DNA of 64,000 nucleotides from the NCBI RefSeq assembly GCF_005435165.1, contig NZ_SGUC01000003.1:1-64000 (forward strand), in the 5' to 3' direction. The notes under the pieces were generated by a model that saw only the letters and a list, made by a program, of their open reading frames with translations, was not told the DNA's origin and ran no database searches. Below, piece by piece: positions 53,558-63,547 of this stretch. Each line of letters begins with the position of its first letter. Position 1 is the first letter of the stretch. Both the position numbers and the translations under genes were made by a program. The DNA is from Halorubrum sp. GN11_10-6_MGM. GTDB taxonomy: Archaea; Halobacteriota; Halobacteria; Halobacteriales; Haloferacaceae.

Positions 53558-55207
53558 ATGATCTCGCCTATGCCTACTGACAACGACGATCACGTCGACA
53601 GGCGGACGGTTCTCAAGTACGCCGGAACGGCCGGTGCGGTCGGTCTCGCAGGCTGTTCCGGAAACGGCTCCGACGGCGGGGACGGGGGCGACGGCTCGGA
53701 CGGGGAGGACGGGATGGACGGCGGCGACGGCTCGGACGGCGAGGACGGCTCCGACGGGGGCGACGACGCCTTCGAACTCGGCGTCACCATGGGCCAGATG
53801 GACTCCGGGCTCGACCCGCAGGACCACGCCGAGACGAACACCGAGATCATCGTCGGCCAGATGTACGAGGGGCTCCTCGACCGCGACAAGGAGGGCGGCA
53901 TCATCGCCGGCCTCGCGAACGAGTGGGAGCGCACCGACTCCGGCGCGGTCCGGTTCATGCTCCGGGACGGGCTCACCTTCCACAACGGCGACGAGGTCAC
54001 CCCCGAGGACGTTCGGTACAGCATCCGTCGGATCGTCTTCGAGGACGTCGGCATCGTCAGCCCGCAGTCGAACGACCTCGGCTCCGTCAGCGAGGTCACG
54101 ACCGGCGACGGACAGGTGACGGTCGCCTTCGAGGGGTACAACCCGATCGCCTTCCAGCTGTTCGCGACGAACGGGCCGATCATGCAGCAGTCGTGGGTCG
54201 AAGAGAACGGCGAGGACTACATCAACCGGAACGCCAACGGCACGGGGCCGTTCCGCCTCTCCGAGTACGACTCGGGTAATCAGGTCGTCTACGAGCCCAA
54301 CGAGGAGTACTGGGACGGCGCGCCCGCGGTCGACGAACTCACCATGAGCGCCTCCAGCGAGTCCAGTACGCGGGTCAACCAGCTGCTCGCGGAGGAGACG
54401 GACATCGTGACGAACGTCCCGCCGAACGAGGTCTCCCGAGTCAACGGCTCCGACGTGGCGACGATCAACTCCGTAGCGAGCGCCCGGATCATCTTCCTGC
54501 AGATGCGCTACGACGTGGAGCCGTTCTCCAGCCAGCAGTTCCGGCAGGCGTTGAACCACGCGGTCGACGTCGAGAGCATCATCGAGAACGTGCTCAACGG
54601 CTTCGGCAACATCACCGGCCAGCCGACCCTCGACGGCCACGTCGGCTACAACCCCGACATCGACCCGTACCCGTACGACCCCGACGAGGCCGAGCGCCTC
54701 GTCGAGGAGTCCGGCCACGCGGGCGTCGAGATCACCCTGGAGACGCCGATCGGGCGCTACCTCCGCGACGTCGAGATCGCGCAGGCGGCGGCCAGCCAGA
54801 TCGACTCGCTGTCGAACGTCTCCTGTGAGGTCGAACAGCGCGAGTTCTCCTCGCTCGTTCAGGACGTCACCGCGCCGAACATCGAGGACCGCCCGCACTT
54901 CAACCTCCTCGGCTGGGGGAACGCGGAGTTCGACGGCAGCCAGACGCTGACGCCGCTGCTCTCGTCGAGCGGCGCGCTCACCGTGCTGGAGAACGACGAG
55001 CTCGACGGGCTGCTCGAAGACGCCGAGGCGACCGAGGACCCCGACGAGCGCGTCGAGATCCTCCAAGAGGCGAACCAGCTCGCTCACGACCTCGCGCCGT
55101 GGGTGTTCATGCACCAGCAGTTCAGCGTCTACGGCGTCTCGAACGAGATATCGTGGGAGCCGCGGGCCGACGAGTTCATCGACCCGGACACCGCCACCCA
55201 ACAGTAA
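53558..55207 (+). CDS. Peptide ABC transporter substrate-binding lipoprotein
   Basis: The 549-residue protein has a Tat signal with lipobox (DRRTVLKYAGTAGAVGLAGC), then an acidic low-complexity spacer of DGGDGSDGE units (about 35-70), and a family-5 oligopeptide-binding fold (GVTMGQMDSGLDPQDHAETN, VRFMLRDGLTFHNGDEVTPE, GTGPFRLSEYDSGNQVVYEP). It captures peptides or similar solutes at the cell surface. It opens a five-gene operon. ATGs at 53558 and 53570 are both possible; the context AGGTTCATAACG lies about 25 bases before the first. Confidence 0.92.
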   Translation: MISPMPTDNDDHVDRRTVLKYAGTAGAVGLAGCSGNGSDGGDGGDGSDGEDGMDGGDGSDGEDGSDGGDDAFELGVTMGQMDSGLDPQDHAETNTEIIVGQMYEGLLDRDKEGGIIAGLANEWERTDSGAVRFMLRDGLTFHNGDEVTPEDVRYSIRRIVFEDVGIVSPQSNDLGSVSEVTTGDGQVTVAFEGYNPIAFQLFATNGPIMQQSWVEENGEDYINRNANGTGPFRLSEYDSGNQVVYEPNEEYWDGAPAVDELTMSASSESSTRVNQLLAEETDIVTNVPPNEVSRVNGSDVATINSVASARIIFLQMRYDVEPFSSQQFRQALNHAVDVESIIENVLNGFGNITGQPTLDGHVGYNPDIDPYPYDPDEAERLVEESGHAGVEITLETPIGRYLRDVEIAQAAASQIDSLSNVSCEVEQREFSSLVQDVTAPNIEDRPHFNLLGWGNAEFDGSQTLTPLLSSSGALTVLENDELDGLLEDAEATEDPDERVEILQEANQLAHDLAPWVFMHQQFSVYGVSNEISWEPRADEFIDPDTATQQ

Positions 55208-55237
55208 CGCGACTCCCATCTCTCCACACCGTTATTA

Positions 55238-56230
55238 ATGTCAATCGGCAGATTCGCACTCAAAAGAAGCCTCCAAGGGATCGGCGTCGTCTGGGGCGTC
55301 GTCACCGTCGTGTTCGCGCTCCGGTTCGTCACCCCCGGCAGCCCGATCAACGCGGTCGCGCCGCTCGACGCGTCACAGGAGACGCGACAGGCGATCGCCG
55401 CCGAGCTCGGCCTCGACCAGCCGCTGTACGTCCAGTACGGGCAGTACGTCTTCGAGCTGCTTCAGGGAGACATGGGTCGGTCGTACATCCGCGGTCAGGA
55501 GGTCACGACGCTCGTGTTCGAACGCCTTCCCGCCACCGTGGAGCTCGCCGTCGCCGCGAGCGTCGTGGCGATCGTCCTCGCGATCCCGCTCGGCGTCATC
55601 AGCGCCACCCGCCGCAACGAGCCGGTCGACTACGGCGCGACGCTGCTGTCGCTCGGGGGTATCTCGACGCCGAACTTCTGGCTCGGGATCATGCTCATTC
55701 TGATCTTCGCCGTGGAGTTCAACATCTTCAACACCAGCGGTCGCGGGGTCGACGTCGGCGACGTCGCCCTGTCGGTCGTCAACGCCGAGCCGTTCGTCGG
55801 AACGCTGTTGACGTGGCTCGCGTACATCACGCTGCCCGCGATCGCCTTGGGGACGTACTTCATGGCGCTCATCACCCGGCTGACGCGGTCGGGAATGCTC
55901 GACGAGCTCAGCAAGGGGTACGTGCAGGCAGCGCGGGCCAAGGGGCTCCCGCGGACGCTGATCCGGTACAAACACGCGCTCCGGAACACACTCATCCCCG
56001 TGATCACCGTGCTCGGGCTCCAGCTCGGGACGCTGATCGGCGGCGCCGTGATCACCGAGGCGGTGTTCTCGTGGCCGGGGCTCGGCACGCTGGTCATCGA
56101 GAGCATCAACCAGCGCGACTGGCCCGCGCTCCAGGGGAGCCTCATCGTCATCGGGACGAGCTTCGTCCTCGTCAACATCCTCGTCGACGTCGTCTACGCC
56201 TACCTCGACCCAGAGGTGGTGACTGACTAA
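55238..56230 (+). CDS. Peptide ABC transporter permease, DppB type
   Basis: The 330-residue protein has six membrane helices, the start KRSLQGIGVVWGVVTVVFAL, and the ABC permease EAA loop YVQAARAKGLPRTLIRYKHA. It is the first channel subunit of the peptide transporter, following the binding protein by 30 bases and preceding the second permease by one. Confidence 0.93.
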   Translation: MSIGRFALKRSLQGIGVVWGVVTVVFALRFVTPGSPINAVAPLDASQETRQAIAAELGLDQPLYVQYGQYVFELLQGDMGRSYIRGQEVTTLVFERLPATVELAVAASVVAIVLAIPLGVISATRRNEPVDYGATLLSLGGISTPNFWLGIMLILIFAVEFNIFNTSGRGVDVGDVALSVVNAEPFVGTLLTWLAYITLPAIALGTYFMALITRLTRSGMLDELSKGYVQAARAKGLPRTLIRYKHALRNTLIPVITVLGLQLGTLIGGAVITEAVFSWPGLGTLVIESINQRDWPALQGSLIVIGTSFVLVNILVDVVYAYLDPEVVTD

Positions 56231-56231
56231 C

Positions 56232-57251
56232 ATGGTCTCTTCACGTGTCATACGCAATCTCAAAAAGGAGTTCAGACAGAGCGGGCTCGCGAAGCTCGGG
56301 CTGGCGCTGGTGGTCCTCATCACGTTGACCGCCGTGTTCGCCCCGTTCATCGCGCCGCACAACCCGACCAACCAACAGCTCGACCAGAGCGAGCTGCCGC
56401 CGATCGGCTTCTCGGAGACGACGGAGCGGACCACCTCGCAGATGGTCGACGGCGAGATCCAGACGGTCACCGAGGAGGTCGAGATCACCGCCGACCCGGA
56501 CCACGTGTTCGGCACCGACGGGCTCGGTCGCGACATGTTCTCGCGGGTGGTGTACGGCGCTCGGACCTCGCTCGTCGTCGGCGTCCTCGGCACCCTGCTC
56601 GCGGCGTCGATCGGCGTGCCGGTCGGCCTGCTCGCCGGGTACCACCGCGGGCGCGTCGACGACGCGCTGATGCGGATCGCGGACGTGAGCCTCGCGTTCC
56701 CCTCGCTCGTGCTGGCGGTCGCGCTGATCGGGCTGTGGGGCCGCGCGGCGGTGAACGTCCCCGACCCGTTCGTTGCCGCCGGGCTCGCGCCGGAGATGCC
56801 CCAGAGCTTCGTGTTGCCGATAACGGTGGTGATCGTCGTCGGCCTCGTCAACTGGGTGTGGTTCGCCCGCGTCGCCCGCGGGGAAGCGCTCTCCCTGCGC
56901 GGGCAGGAGTACGTGAAGGCGTCGCGCGCGCTCGGCGCCGACGACAACACGATCATCCTCCGCCACGTCCTCCCGAACGCGGTGACGCCGATCATCGTCC
57001 TCGGGACGGTGCAGGTGGCGGCGATCATCCTCTTGGAGAGTTCGCTGTCGTTCCTCGGCTTCTCGGGCACCACGCTGTCGTGGGGCTTCGACATCGCGCA
57101 GGGGCGCGACTACGTCTCCTCCGGTCAGTGGTGGATCGCCTCGATCCCCGGGATCGCGATCATGCTGTCCGTGATCGGGATCAACCTGCTCGGCGACTGG
57201 CTGCGTGACGCGCTAGACCCCGGTATCGAGGGCGAAGGGGGTGCCGCATGA
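56232..57251 (+). CDS. Peptide ABC transporter permease, DppC type
   Basis: The 339-residue protein starts with the DppC helix LAKLGLALVVLITLTAVFAP and carries DHVFGTDGLGRDMFSRVVYG and the EAA loop YVKASRALGADDNTIILRHV. An insert at about 45-90 contains an unusual threonine/glutamate-rich stretch facing outward. It overlaps the ATPase gene by four bases. Confidence 0.93.
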   Translation: MVSSRVIRNLKKEFRQSGLAKLGLALVVLITLTAVFAPFIAPHNPTNQQLDQSELPPIGFSETTERTTSQMVDGEIQTVTEEVEITADPDHVFGTDGLGRDMFSRVVYGARTSLVVGVLGTLLAASIGVPVGLLAGYHRGRVDDALMRIADVSLAFPSLVLAVALIGLWGRAAVNVPDPFVAAGLAPEMPQSFVLPITVVIVVGLVNWVWFARVARGEALSLRGQEYVKASRALGADDNTIILRHVLPNAVTPIIVLGTVQVAAIILLESSLSFLGFSGTTLSWGFDIAQGRDYVSSGQWWIASIPGIAIMLSVIGINLLGDWLRDALDPGIEGEGGAA

Positions 57252-58513
57252 GCGACGTAACTCCGACCGGAGCGCCCGGACCCGACGACGTGCTGTCGGT
57301 TCGGGACCTCTCGACCCGATTCTTCACGGAGGAGGGGCAGATCAACGCGGTGGAGTCGGTGTCGTTCGACCTCCGGGAAGACGAGATCCTCGGCGTCGTC
57401 GGCGAGTCGGGCTCCGGCAAGTCGGTGACCGCGCTGTCGCTCGTCGACCTCGTCGAGACGCCGGGTCGGATCACCGCGGGCCAAGTGTGGTACCGTGAGC
57501 CCGACCTCGCGGCGGAGTTCCGAGACACCGAGTCGGTGCGGGTCGACGGCGACCACGTCGACCTCCGGACCGTGCCGCCCAGCGTCCGGCGGTCGCTGCG
57601 CGGCCCCTCCTTTAGCGTCATCTTCCAGGACCCGATGAGCAGCTTCAACCCCTCGATCACGGTCGGCGAGCAGATCGCCGAGGCGGTCGAGGTGCAGCGC
57701 CGGGCGCGGGCGAACCCGCGCTCGACGCGCTCGCGGACGCAGGGGTACGGGCTCGGGAAGTACCTCCTCGACGGGATCGTCCCCGGCCGCGACTACACGA
57801 GCGAGGAGAGCATGGAGCGCGCGGTCGAGCTGCTCGGACAGGTCGGGATCCCCGACCCCGAGGAGCGCGTCGACGAGTACCCCGGCCAGTTCTCCGGCGG
57901 GATGCTCCAGCGCGCGATGATCGCGCAGGCGCTCGCCGGCGAGCCCGACGTGCTGATCGCGGACGAGCCGACGACCGCGCTCGACGTGACGATCCAGGCG
58001 CAGATCCTCAACCTGCTGAAGGAGATTCAGGCGGACCGCGGGATGAGTATCGTGCTCATCACCCACGATCTGGGCGTCATCGCCGAGATGTGCGACCGCG
58101 TCTGCGTGATGTACGCCGGCGAGGTGGTCGAGCGCGGCACGCTCGAATCGGTGTTCAACGAGACCGTTCACCCGTACACGCAGGGGCTGCTCGGCTCGAT
58201 CCCCGACGTGGACGACCCGCGGGCGCGGCTCGAACCGATCGCTGGCAACGTCCCGAGCCTGATCGACGCCGAGATGGACGACCGGTGTTACTTCGCGGAC
58301 CGGTGCCCGAAGGCGATGGAGGCGTGCCTCGACAAGCCGGCCGAGGCGACGGTCGACGCCGCCGCCGACCACGGCGCCAAGTGCGTCCTCGCCGAGCGCG
58401 AGTACGACCCGGCCGACGCGCTCCCCGAGGACCACTTCGGCGGTTCCGGCGACGACGCGGCCGGTTCCGACGAGGGAACTGCGGCCGCGACCGACGGAGG
58501 TGACGCCGAATGA
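57248..58513 (+). CDS. Peptide ABC transporter ATPase, DppD type
   Basis: The 421-residue protein has Walker [21 protein letters not shown], the signature [20 protein letters not shown] and Walker [21 protein letters not shown], and the C-terminal oligopeptide-transporter domain with [14 protein letters not shown], which may bind a metal cluster. An insert between the Q-loop and the signature (about 140-185) and an acidic tail make it longer than usual. It overlaps both neighbours by four bases. Confidence 0.94.
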   Translation: MSDVTPTGAPGPDDVLSVRDLSTRFFTEEGQINAVESVSFDLREDEILGVVGESGSGKSVTALSLVDLVETPGRITAGQVWYREPDLAAEFRDTESVRVDGDHVDLRTVPPSVRRSLRGPSFSVIFQDPMSSFNPSITVGEQIAEAVEVQRRARANPRSTRSRTQGYGLGKYLLDGIVPGRDYTSEESMERAVELLGQVGIPDPEERVDEYPGQFSGGMLQRAMIAQALAGEPDVLIADEPTTALDVTIQAQILNLLKEIQADRGMSIVLITHDLGVIAEMCDRVCVMYAGEVVERGTLESVFNETVHPYTQGLLGSIPDVDDPRARLEPIAGNVPSLIDAEMDDRCYFADRCPKAMEACLDKPAEATVDAAADHGAKCVLAEREYDPADALPEDHFGGSGDDAAGSDEGTAAATDGGDAE

Positions 58514-59580
58514 GCGACCCGCTGCTCTCCGTCGACGGCCTGAAGAAGTACTACGCGGACGACCCGTCGTTCGTCGACCGCCTGCTCGGACAGGAATCGG
58601 AGAGCGTGAAGGCGGTCGACGGCGTCTCCTTCGACGTGCGGGAGGGCGAGACGCTGGGGCTCGTCGGCGAGTCCGGCTGCGGGAAGTCGACGACCGGCGA
58701 GACCGTGCTGCGGCTCCGCGAGCCCACCGCGGGAGAGATCACCTTCGACGGCGAGGACGTCCGCGGGATGGGGTCGCGGGAGCTGACGGAGTTCCGCCGG
58801 CGCGCCCAGATCGTGTTCCAGGACCCGTTCTCCAGTCTCGACCCGCGGATGACCACCGGCGACATCATCACCGAGGGGCTCCGCATCCACGACGTCGCGG
58901 ACAGGAAACAGCGCCGCGAGACGGCCCGCGACCTGCTCGAACGCGTCGGCCTCTCGGCCGACCAGATGGACCGGTACCCACACGAGTTCTCGGGCGGCCA
59001 GCGCCAGCGGATCGGGATCGCCCGGGCGCTCGCCTTAGATCCCGACTTCGTCGTCCTCGACGAGCCGGTGAGCGCGCTCGACGTGAGCGTTCAGGCGCAG
59101 ATACTCAACCTGCTCGAAGACCTCCAGGAGGACTTCGGGCTCACGTTCCTCTTCATCGCGCACAACCTCGGCGTGGTCCGTCACGTCTGCGACCGCGTCG
59201 CGGTGATGTATCTCGGGGAGATCGTCGAGATCGGACCGGTCGAGGAGATATTCGACGACCCCGCGCATCCGTACACGGAAGCGCTGCTGTCGAGCGTCCC
59301 GCGCGCGAGCACGGAGGCGCGCGACGAGGAGTTCGAGACGCTCCGCGGCGACGTGCCCTCGCCTCGGAACCCGCCCGCGGGCTGCCGGTTCCACACGCGC
59401 TGTCCCGAGGCGCGCGAGGCCTGCCGGGAGTCCGCACCGCCGGCGTACGACGTCGGCGACGGCCGAACGGCGACCTGCTTCCGGACGGACGACGGTCACG
59501 CGTACTGGGACAGCGAGCCGATCGGCGAGAACGCGGCGACAGACGAAGGAGTAGACGCCGGCGAGCCGGCCGACGACTGA
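58510..59580 (+). CDS. Peptide ABC transporter ATPase, DppF/OppF type
   Basis: The 356-residue protein has Walker [20 protein letters not shown], signature [20 protein letters not shown], Walker [21 protein letters not shown] and the C-terminal [20 protein letters not shown] cysteine cluster. It completes the transporter. The stop codon lies within an exact 15-bp tandem duplication (CCGGCCGACGACTGA at 59566-59580 and 59581-59595). Confidence 0.94.
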   Translation: MSDPLLSVDGLKKYYADDPSFVDRLLGQESESVKAVDGVSFDVREGETLGLVGESGCGKSTTGETVLRLREPTAGEITFDGEDVRGMGSRELTEFRRRAQIVFQDPFSSLDPRMTTGDIITEGLRIHDVADRKQRRETARDLLERVGLSADQMDRYPHEFSGGQRQRIGIARALALDPDFVVLDEPVSALDVSVQAQILNLLEDLQEDFGLTFLFIAHNLGVVRHVCDRVAVMYLGEIVEIGPVEEIFDDPAHPYTEALLSSVPRASTEARDEEFETLRGDVPSPRNPPAGCRFHTRCPEAREACRESAPPAYDVGDGRTATCFRTDDGHAYWDSEPIGENAATDEGVDAGEPADD

Positions 59581-59595
59581 CCGGCCGACGACTGA
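59566..59595 (+). repeat. 15-bp tandem duplication across the DppF stop codon
   Basis: CCGGCCGACGACTGA occurs twice head to tail, each copy ending in TGA, so the second copy lies just past the stop. It does not change the protein. Confidence 0.85.
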
Positions 59596-59624
59596 CCGAC
59601 CGTCGGTCTCGATTGTTTTTCGTC

Positions 59625-60467
59625 TCAGCGCTCGCGGACGACGACGAACTCGGCGAGGTCGCGGAGGTACTCGATCGCCTCGGTCTCGGGCGGGTCGGCG
59701 TCGTCGAGCGCGGCGAGCGCGCGCTCGGACTCCTCGCGGGCGCGCTCGTCGATCTCCTCGGGAGTCAGCGACGTGACCTGAAGGACCGAGGGGCGGTCCA
59801 TCTCGGCGTCTTGGCCCGTCGGCTTGCCGAGGTCGTCGGCGTCGGCGGTGGCGTCCAACACGTCGTCGCGCATCTGGAAGGCGACGCCGACGCGCTCGGC
59901 GTACTCGCCGAACGAGTCGATCGCGTGCGGCTCCGCCCCCCCAGCGACCGCGCCCAGCTCGGCGGCGGCGCGGAACAGCGCGCCCGTCTTGCGCCGGGCG
60001 AGGTCCATGTACTCGGCCTCGTTCGTCGGGCGCGCCGCGAGCTCGGTGGCCTCTCCCTCGCCGAGTTCGACCATCGCCTCGGCGACGGTGCGCATCGCGC
60101 GGGGGTCCGTCGAGAACAGCGCGAACGCCTCGCCGAGCAGGCCGTCGCTGGCGATGATCGCCGGTCCGTAGCCGAACTCGGCCCAGGCGGCGGGGGTGCC
60201 GCGGCGGACCTCGGAGCGGTCGATGATGTCGTCGATCACGAGCGAGGCGTTGTGGACGAACTCGATCCCGGCCGCGAAGTCGACCGCCGCCTCGGGGTCG
60301 CCGTCGAACGCCTCGCACGCGAGGACGGTCACCGCGGGGCGAACCCGCTTGCCGCCCGCGAGGACGACGTGACCGACCTCGTCGGACAGCTCGTCGGGCT
60401 CGACGTCGTCGATGACCGCCTCGATCCGGTCTTCGACCAGCCCGACCCGACGCTCCAAGTACTCCAT
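59625..60467 (-). CDS. idsA: Polyprenyl (geranylgeranyl) diphosphate synthase
   Basis: The 280-residue protein is a trans-prenyltransferase. The first aspartate-rich motif is in SLVIDDIIDRSEVRRGTPAA (DDIID), the second in VAFQMRDDVLDATADADDLG, with GGKRVRPAVTVLACEAFDGD upstream. It is shorter than the usual 350 residues, as seen for one of the several haloarchaeal paralogues. Product length cannot be read from the sequence. It converges on the peptide transporter operon. Confidence 0.9.
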   Translation of the reverse strand: MEYLERRVGLVEDRIEAVIDDVEPDELSDEVGHVVLAGGKRVRPAVTVLACEAFDGDPEAAVDFAAGIEFVHNASLVIDDIIDRSEVRRGTPAAWAEFGYGPAIIASDGLLGEAFALFSTDPRAMRTVAEAMVELGEGEATELAARPTNEAEYMDLARRKTGALFRAAAELGAVAGGAEPHAIDSFGEYAERVGVAFQMRDDVLDATADADDLGKPTGQDAEMDRPSVLQVTSLTPEEIDERAREESERALAALDDADPPETEAIEYLRDLAEFVVVRER

Positions 60468-60860
60468 CTACCGTACGGAGGAGACGGCCGCGCAAAGGCC
60501 TAACGGAACGTCCGCCGAACGGAGATTCGGACGACTGCGACGGCGTTACCGCTCGCCTGCCGACCGCGGTGGCGCGCGCCTGCGAGCGGTCGCCGGTGGC
60601 GACCGCGAAGCAGCGTCGCGCGAGGGAGTCGGCGGCGACCATCGGGAGCCGCCGACGAGGCTGGGGAGGCGTGAGGTGCTGTCGCTGTGCGGTGCGGGGC
60701 GGGACTCGAAGGGACAGCCGCGAGCCGTCGCGGCTGCCCCTTCGGCGGTCTCGGTAACGGAGCCACTCCAGACGAAAACACTCACGTACAGCCGAGCGGC
60801 TGGGGCTTCGGCGGTCGTGTCCGCATCGATCAGCGACCCACAGATGATGCGGAAATCCGC
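60468..60860. other. Intergenic region filled by a dispersed repeat
   Basis: No gene is seen. The stretch holds dispersed repeat copy C (60568-60748) and otherwise unremarkable sequence between two minus-strand genes. Confidence 0.6.
60568..60748 (-). repeat. Dispersed GC-rich repeat, copy C
   Basis: In reverse complement the copy reads CCTTCGAGTCCCGCC, then CACGCCTCCCCAGCCTCGTC, then CGACTCCCTCGCGCGACGCTG, then CTCGCAGGCGCGCGCC, in the same order as copy B at 17141-17331 in forward orientation. A shorter relative lies at 16424-16510. The sequences between the shared blocks differ. Confidence 0.65.
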
Positions 60861-61529
60861 TTACCGGAACCGCACGCCCAGATCGTGTAACCCGTCGTTG
60901 TTCGCGGCCACGTTGATTAAAAGCGGCGTCAACCCCTCGATTTCGGGTGCGTTGGCGATCCCGCCGGCGTCGAGCGCGCGGAGCCCCTCGATCCCCTCGG
61001 CGACGTCCGACACCGTTCGCTTCGCGTCCTCGTCGTCGCCGATCACGAGCGTGTCGACGCCCAACTCGGCGTCGAGGTTCGCCAGCCGCGCGGCCGCGAG
61101 GTTGTGGAAGGCCCCGACGACGTCGACGCCCTCGGGCGCCGCGTCGGCGACGATCGCCGTCACCGATCCCGCGCCGGGCCTGTGGTAGTGGAACCCCTCG
61201 TCGTCGCGCTTCATCCCGGTCGCGGGCGAGACGAGCACGTCGCCGTCGTCCAGCGACTCCGCCACCGCCTCGACGGTGTCGCCGACGTGGTACGGCGGGA
61301 CCGCGAGGACGATCACGCGGGCGTCGGCGGCGACCGCGGCGTTCTCCCCGCCCGCGACGGTCGCGTCGAGCCCGCGGCTCTCCAGTTCGGTCACGTACTC
61401 TTCCGCCTTGTTCTCCGCCTTCTCTGCCTCTCGGGAGCCGATCGCGATCCGGTGAGACGTGTCCGCCGCGAGCCGGAGCGCGAGCCCCTCGCCGATGTCG
61501 CCGGTGCCGCCCAGAATGGCTATTCTCAT
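60861..61529 (-). CDS. npdG: F420H2:NADP oxidoreductase
   Basis: The 222-residue protein has the NADP fold MRIAILGGTGDIGEGLALRL, followed by HRIAIGSREAEKAENKAEEY, VIVLAVPPYHVGDTVEAVAE and the later GAFHNLAAARLANLDAELG. This matches NADPH-dependent F420 reductases of archaea, which shuttle hydride between F420 and NADP. It lies alone. Confidence 0.9.
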   Translation of the reverse strand: MRIAILGGTGDIGEGLALRLAADTSHRIAIGSREAEKAENKAEEYVTELESRGLDATVAGGENAAVAADARVIVLAVPPYHVGDTVEAVAESLDDGDVLVSPATGMKRDDEGFHYHRPGAGSVTAIVADAAPEGVDVVGAFHNLAAARLANLDAELGVDTLVIGDDEDAKRTVSDVAEGIEGLRALDAGGIANAPEIEGLTPLLINVAANNDGLHDLGVRFR

Positions 61530-61642
61530 ACGATCTGTGGGGCCGCTCGCGTCTTAGTGGTTGCGCGACCGGCGGTCCTCGCCACGGTCGAAGGCGACTC
61601 TAGTGCGGGGAGTTTTTCACCGGACGCGCGGAGGCCACGCCC

Positions 61643-61948
61643 ATGGACGAGCAGGACCGCGTGGCCGCGTTCGTCGCCCAGCACGGGTTAGAGACCGACC
61701 TCGCGTACCGCGCCCTCGACGTGGAGAGCGAGGCCGGCGAGGTCGCGAAGGAGGTGTTGACCTCGACCGACTACGGGAGCGACCCGGACGCCGCCGCGGT
61801 CGCGAGCGACGAGATCGGCGACGCGCTGTTCGCGCTGCTCGCGCTCGCCGACGCCGCCGAGGTCGACGCGGACGCGGCGCTCGACGAGTCGCTGGCGAAG
61901 TACGAGGCGCGGATCACGTCGTCCGGCGACGCCGGGTCCGGGCAGTAA
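61643..61948 (+). CDS. MazG-like nucleotide pyrophosphohydrolase
   Basis: The 101-residue protein has the MazG metal-binding pattern VESEAGEVAKEVLTSTDYG (ExxE) and SDEIGDALFALLALADAAEV (ExxD). It probably hydrolyses damaged or surplus nucleoside triphosphates. ATG 61643 follows the GGGAGTTTTTCACCGG context. It is divergent from the F420 reductase gene. Confidence 0.85.
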   Translation: MDEQDRVAAFVAQHGLETDLAYRALDVESEAGEVAKEVLTSTDYGSDPDAAAVASDEIGDALFALLALADAAEVDADAALDESLAKYEARITSSGDAGSGQ

Positions 61949-62030
61949 CGCCCCGGCCGACGCCGCCACTCCGGGTCGGTAGGTGAGCACCCGGTGCGTG
62001 GTTCAAGTGTCTCGACCGCCTACCCGACGC

Positions 62031-62201
62031 ATGGCCGACGCCCCGTCGCTCGCGCTGCGCTACGTCGCCTGCGACGCCTGCGAGACGGTGTTCGCGGTGC
62101 CCGACCCGCCCGAACGCGCGGACGCCTGCGACCGGTGCGGCGCCCGTGCCCTCCGCGAACTCCGGAGCGTCCGCGGGCCCGACGCGTACTTTTCGCCCTG
62201 A
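62031..62201 (+). CDS. Small zinc-ribbon protein, 56 aa
   Basis: The product starts MADAPSLALRYVACDACETV and carries two CxxC knuckles, CDAC and CDRC, with a C-terminal RELRSVRGPDAYFSP. It looks like one of the many tiny haloarchaeal zinc-finger proteins. ATG 62031 is chosen over an upstream GTG/ATG that would add unrelated basic residues. Confidence 0.7.
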   Translation: MADAPSLALRYVACDACETVFAVPDPPERADACDRCGARALRELRSVRGPDAYFSP

Positions 62202-62264
62202 CACCGCGGAGCGACTCGCTCGGCGGGGGCAAGCCTTTGTGCCCGTCGCCCTAACCTCGACCGG

Positions 62265-62978
62265 ATGGGAACCGGAGAGCCATCGGCGGACGACGCCGCA
62301 GCCGCGCCGGACGAGGCCGGAGCCGCGCCGCGCGGCGTTCGCGCGGGCCTCGCGATCCACGGGACCGGGAACTGTCCGGTCGTCGCCGCGTCGACCGCCC
62401 ACGACGGCCCGATCACCGGCGTCAACTGGACGCACGCGGGCGACACCCACACCGAGGAGTTCCGCGCTCGCGACCCCGACGCGGTCGACCGCGCGGAGGG
62501 AGTCCCGACGCCCACCGCCGTCGTCGACCTCGGAAACGAGCGGGTGTACCGATACGACCGCCCGCGCGACGGGGCGTGCGCCTGTCGGATCATCGAGGAG
62601 CTCGACTGCCCGATCGCGGACGCGCGCGCCGAGGACGGCGTCCTCCTCGTAACGCTCCACCTCCCCGACCTCGACCGCCTCCGCGACATCGTCTCGGCGC
62701 TCGACGGGGTCGCCGACCGCGTCGAGGTCCGATACCTCGTCGAGGGCGCGGCGCGCGGCGACGGGACGTCGGACCGGACCCTCGTCGACCGCGGCCGGCT
62801 CACCGACCGCCAGCGCGAGGTGCTACGCACCGCCTACCGGATGGGCTACTTCGAGCGCCCACGCGACGCCAACGCGAGCGCGGTCGCCGACGCGCTCGAC
62901 ATCTCGCCGTCGACGCTCGCCGAACACCTCTCGACGGCACAGCGGAAGCTCCTCGAAGAGACGCTAGACGAGGGCTGA
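62265..62978 (+). CDS. Bacterio-opsin-activator-type HTH regulator
   Basis: The 237-residue protein ends in an HTH-10 domain: RGRLTDRQREVLRTAYRMGY, FERPRDANASAVADALDISP and STLAEHLSTAQRKLLEETLD. The N-terminal part has a conserved-looking GACACRIIEELDCPIADARA with three cysteines that might sense redox or metal. It is related to the regulator at 4164-4799 in its C-terminal domain only. It converges on the thioredoxin gene. Confidence 0.85.
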   Translation: MGTGEPSADDAAAAPDEAGAAPRGVRAGLAIHGTGNCPVVAASTAHDGPITGVNWTHAGDTHTEEFRARDPDAVDRAEGVPTPTAVVDLGNERVYRYDRPRDGACACRIIEELDCPIADARAEDGVLLVTLHLPDLDRLRDIVSALDGVADRVEVRYLVEGAARGDGTSDRTLVDRGRLTDRQREVLRTAYRMGYFERPRDANASAVADALDISPSTLAEHLSTAQRKLLEETLDEG

Positions 62979-63012
62979 CGGCTCCCGCCGAAACACGACG
63001 GTTCGAACCGCC

Positions 63013-63501
63013 TTAGGCGACGTGCTCGTTGATCGCGGATTCGAGGGTCGCGCGGTCCTGCGCGCCGACGAATCGGTCGACCGCCTCGCCGTCGGCGTAC
63101 AGCACGAGCGTCGGGATGCTGCGGGCGCCCAGCTGCTGTGCGACCGCCTGGTTCGCGTCCACGTCGACCTTCGCGATCGCCGCGTCGCTCTCGGCCGCGA
63201 GCGCCTCGACCGTCGGCTCCATCATCTGACAGGGTCCGCACCAGTCGGCGTAACAGTCCACGAGGACGACGTCGTGGTCGTCGACCGCGCCCCGAAGCTC
63301 GTCGGTACCGTTCACCTGGATCGGCTCGCTCGGGGTCGCCGACCCGCCGCCGTCGCCGGCACCGGACTCGGCGGCTTCGCCGAGCGTCCCCCCGTCGTCG
63401 AGCCGTTCTTCGAGCTCTCGGCGCTTCCGCTCCCGAATACGCTCGCGCTCCGTCTCCGCGTCGTCGCCCGCCGATTCGTTCCCGTCGGCTGCGTCGCTCA
63501 T
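63013..63501 (-). CDS. Thioredoxin-domain protein with charged N-terminal extension
   Basis: The 162-residue protein ends in a thioredoxin fold with active site YADWCGPCQMMEPTVEALAA and the cis-Pro segment ARSIPTLVLYADGEAVDRFV. The first 60 residues are a charged helix (ERERIRERKRRELEERLDDG) plus an acidic/Gly linker, unlike plain thioredoxin. Expected role is cytosolic disulfide reduction. Confidence 0.9.
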   Translation of the reverse strand: MSDAADGNESAGDDAETERERIRERKRRELEERLDDGGTLGEAAESGAGDGGGSATPSEPIQVNGTDELRGAVDDHDVVLVDCYADWCGPCQMMEPTVEALAAESDAAIAKVDVDANQAVAQQLGARSIPTLVLYADGEAVDRFVGAQDRATLESAINEHVA

Positions 63502-63547
63502 GCCCCAGTATTGGGTACCTAGAACAATATACGTTCCGCCTCCGGAG

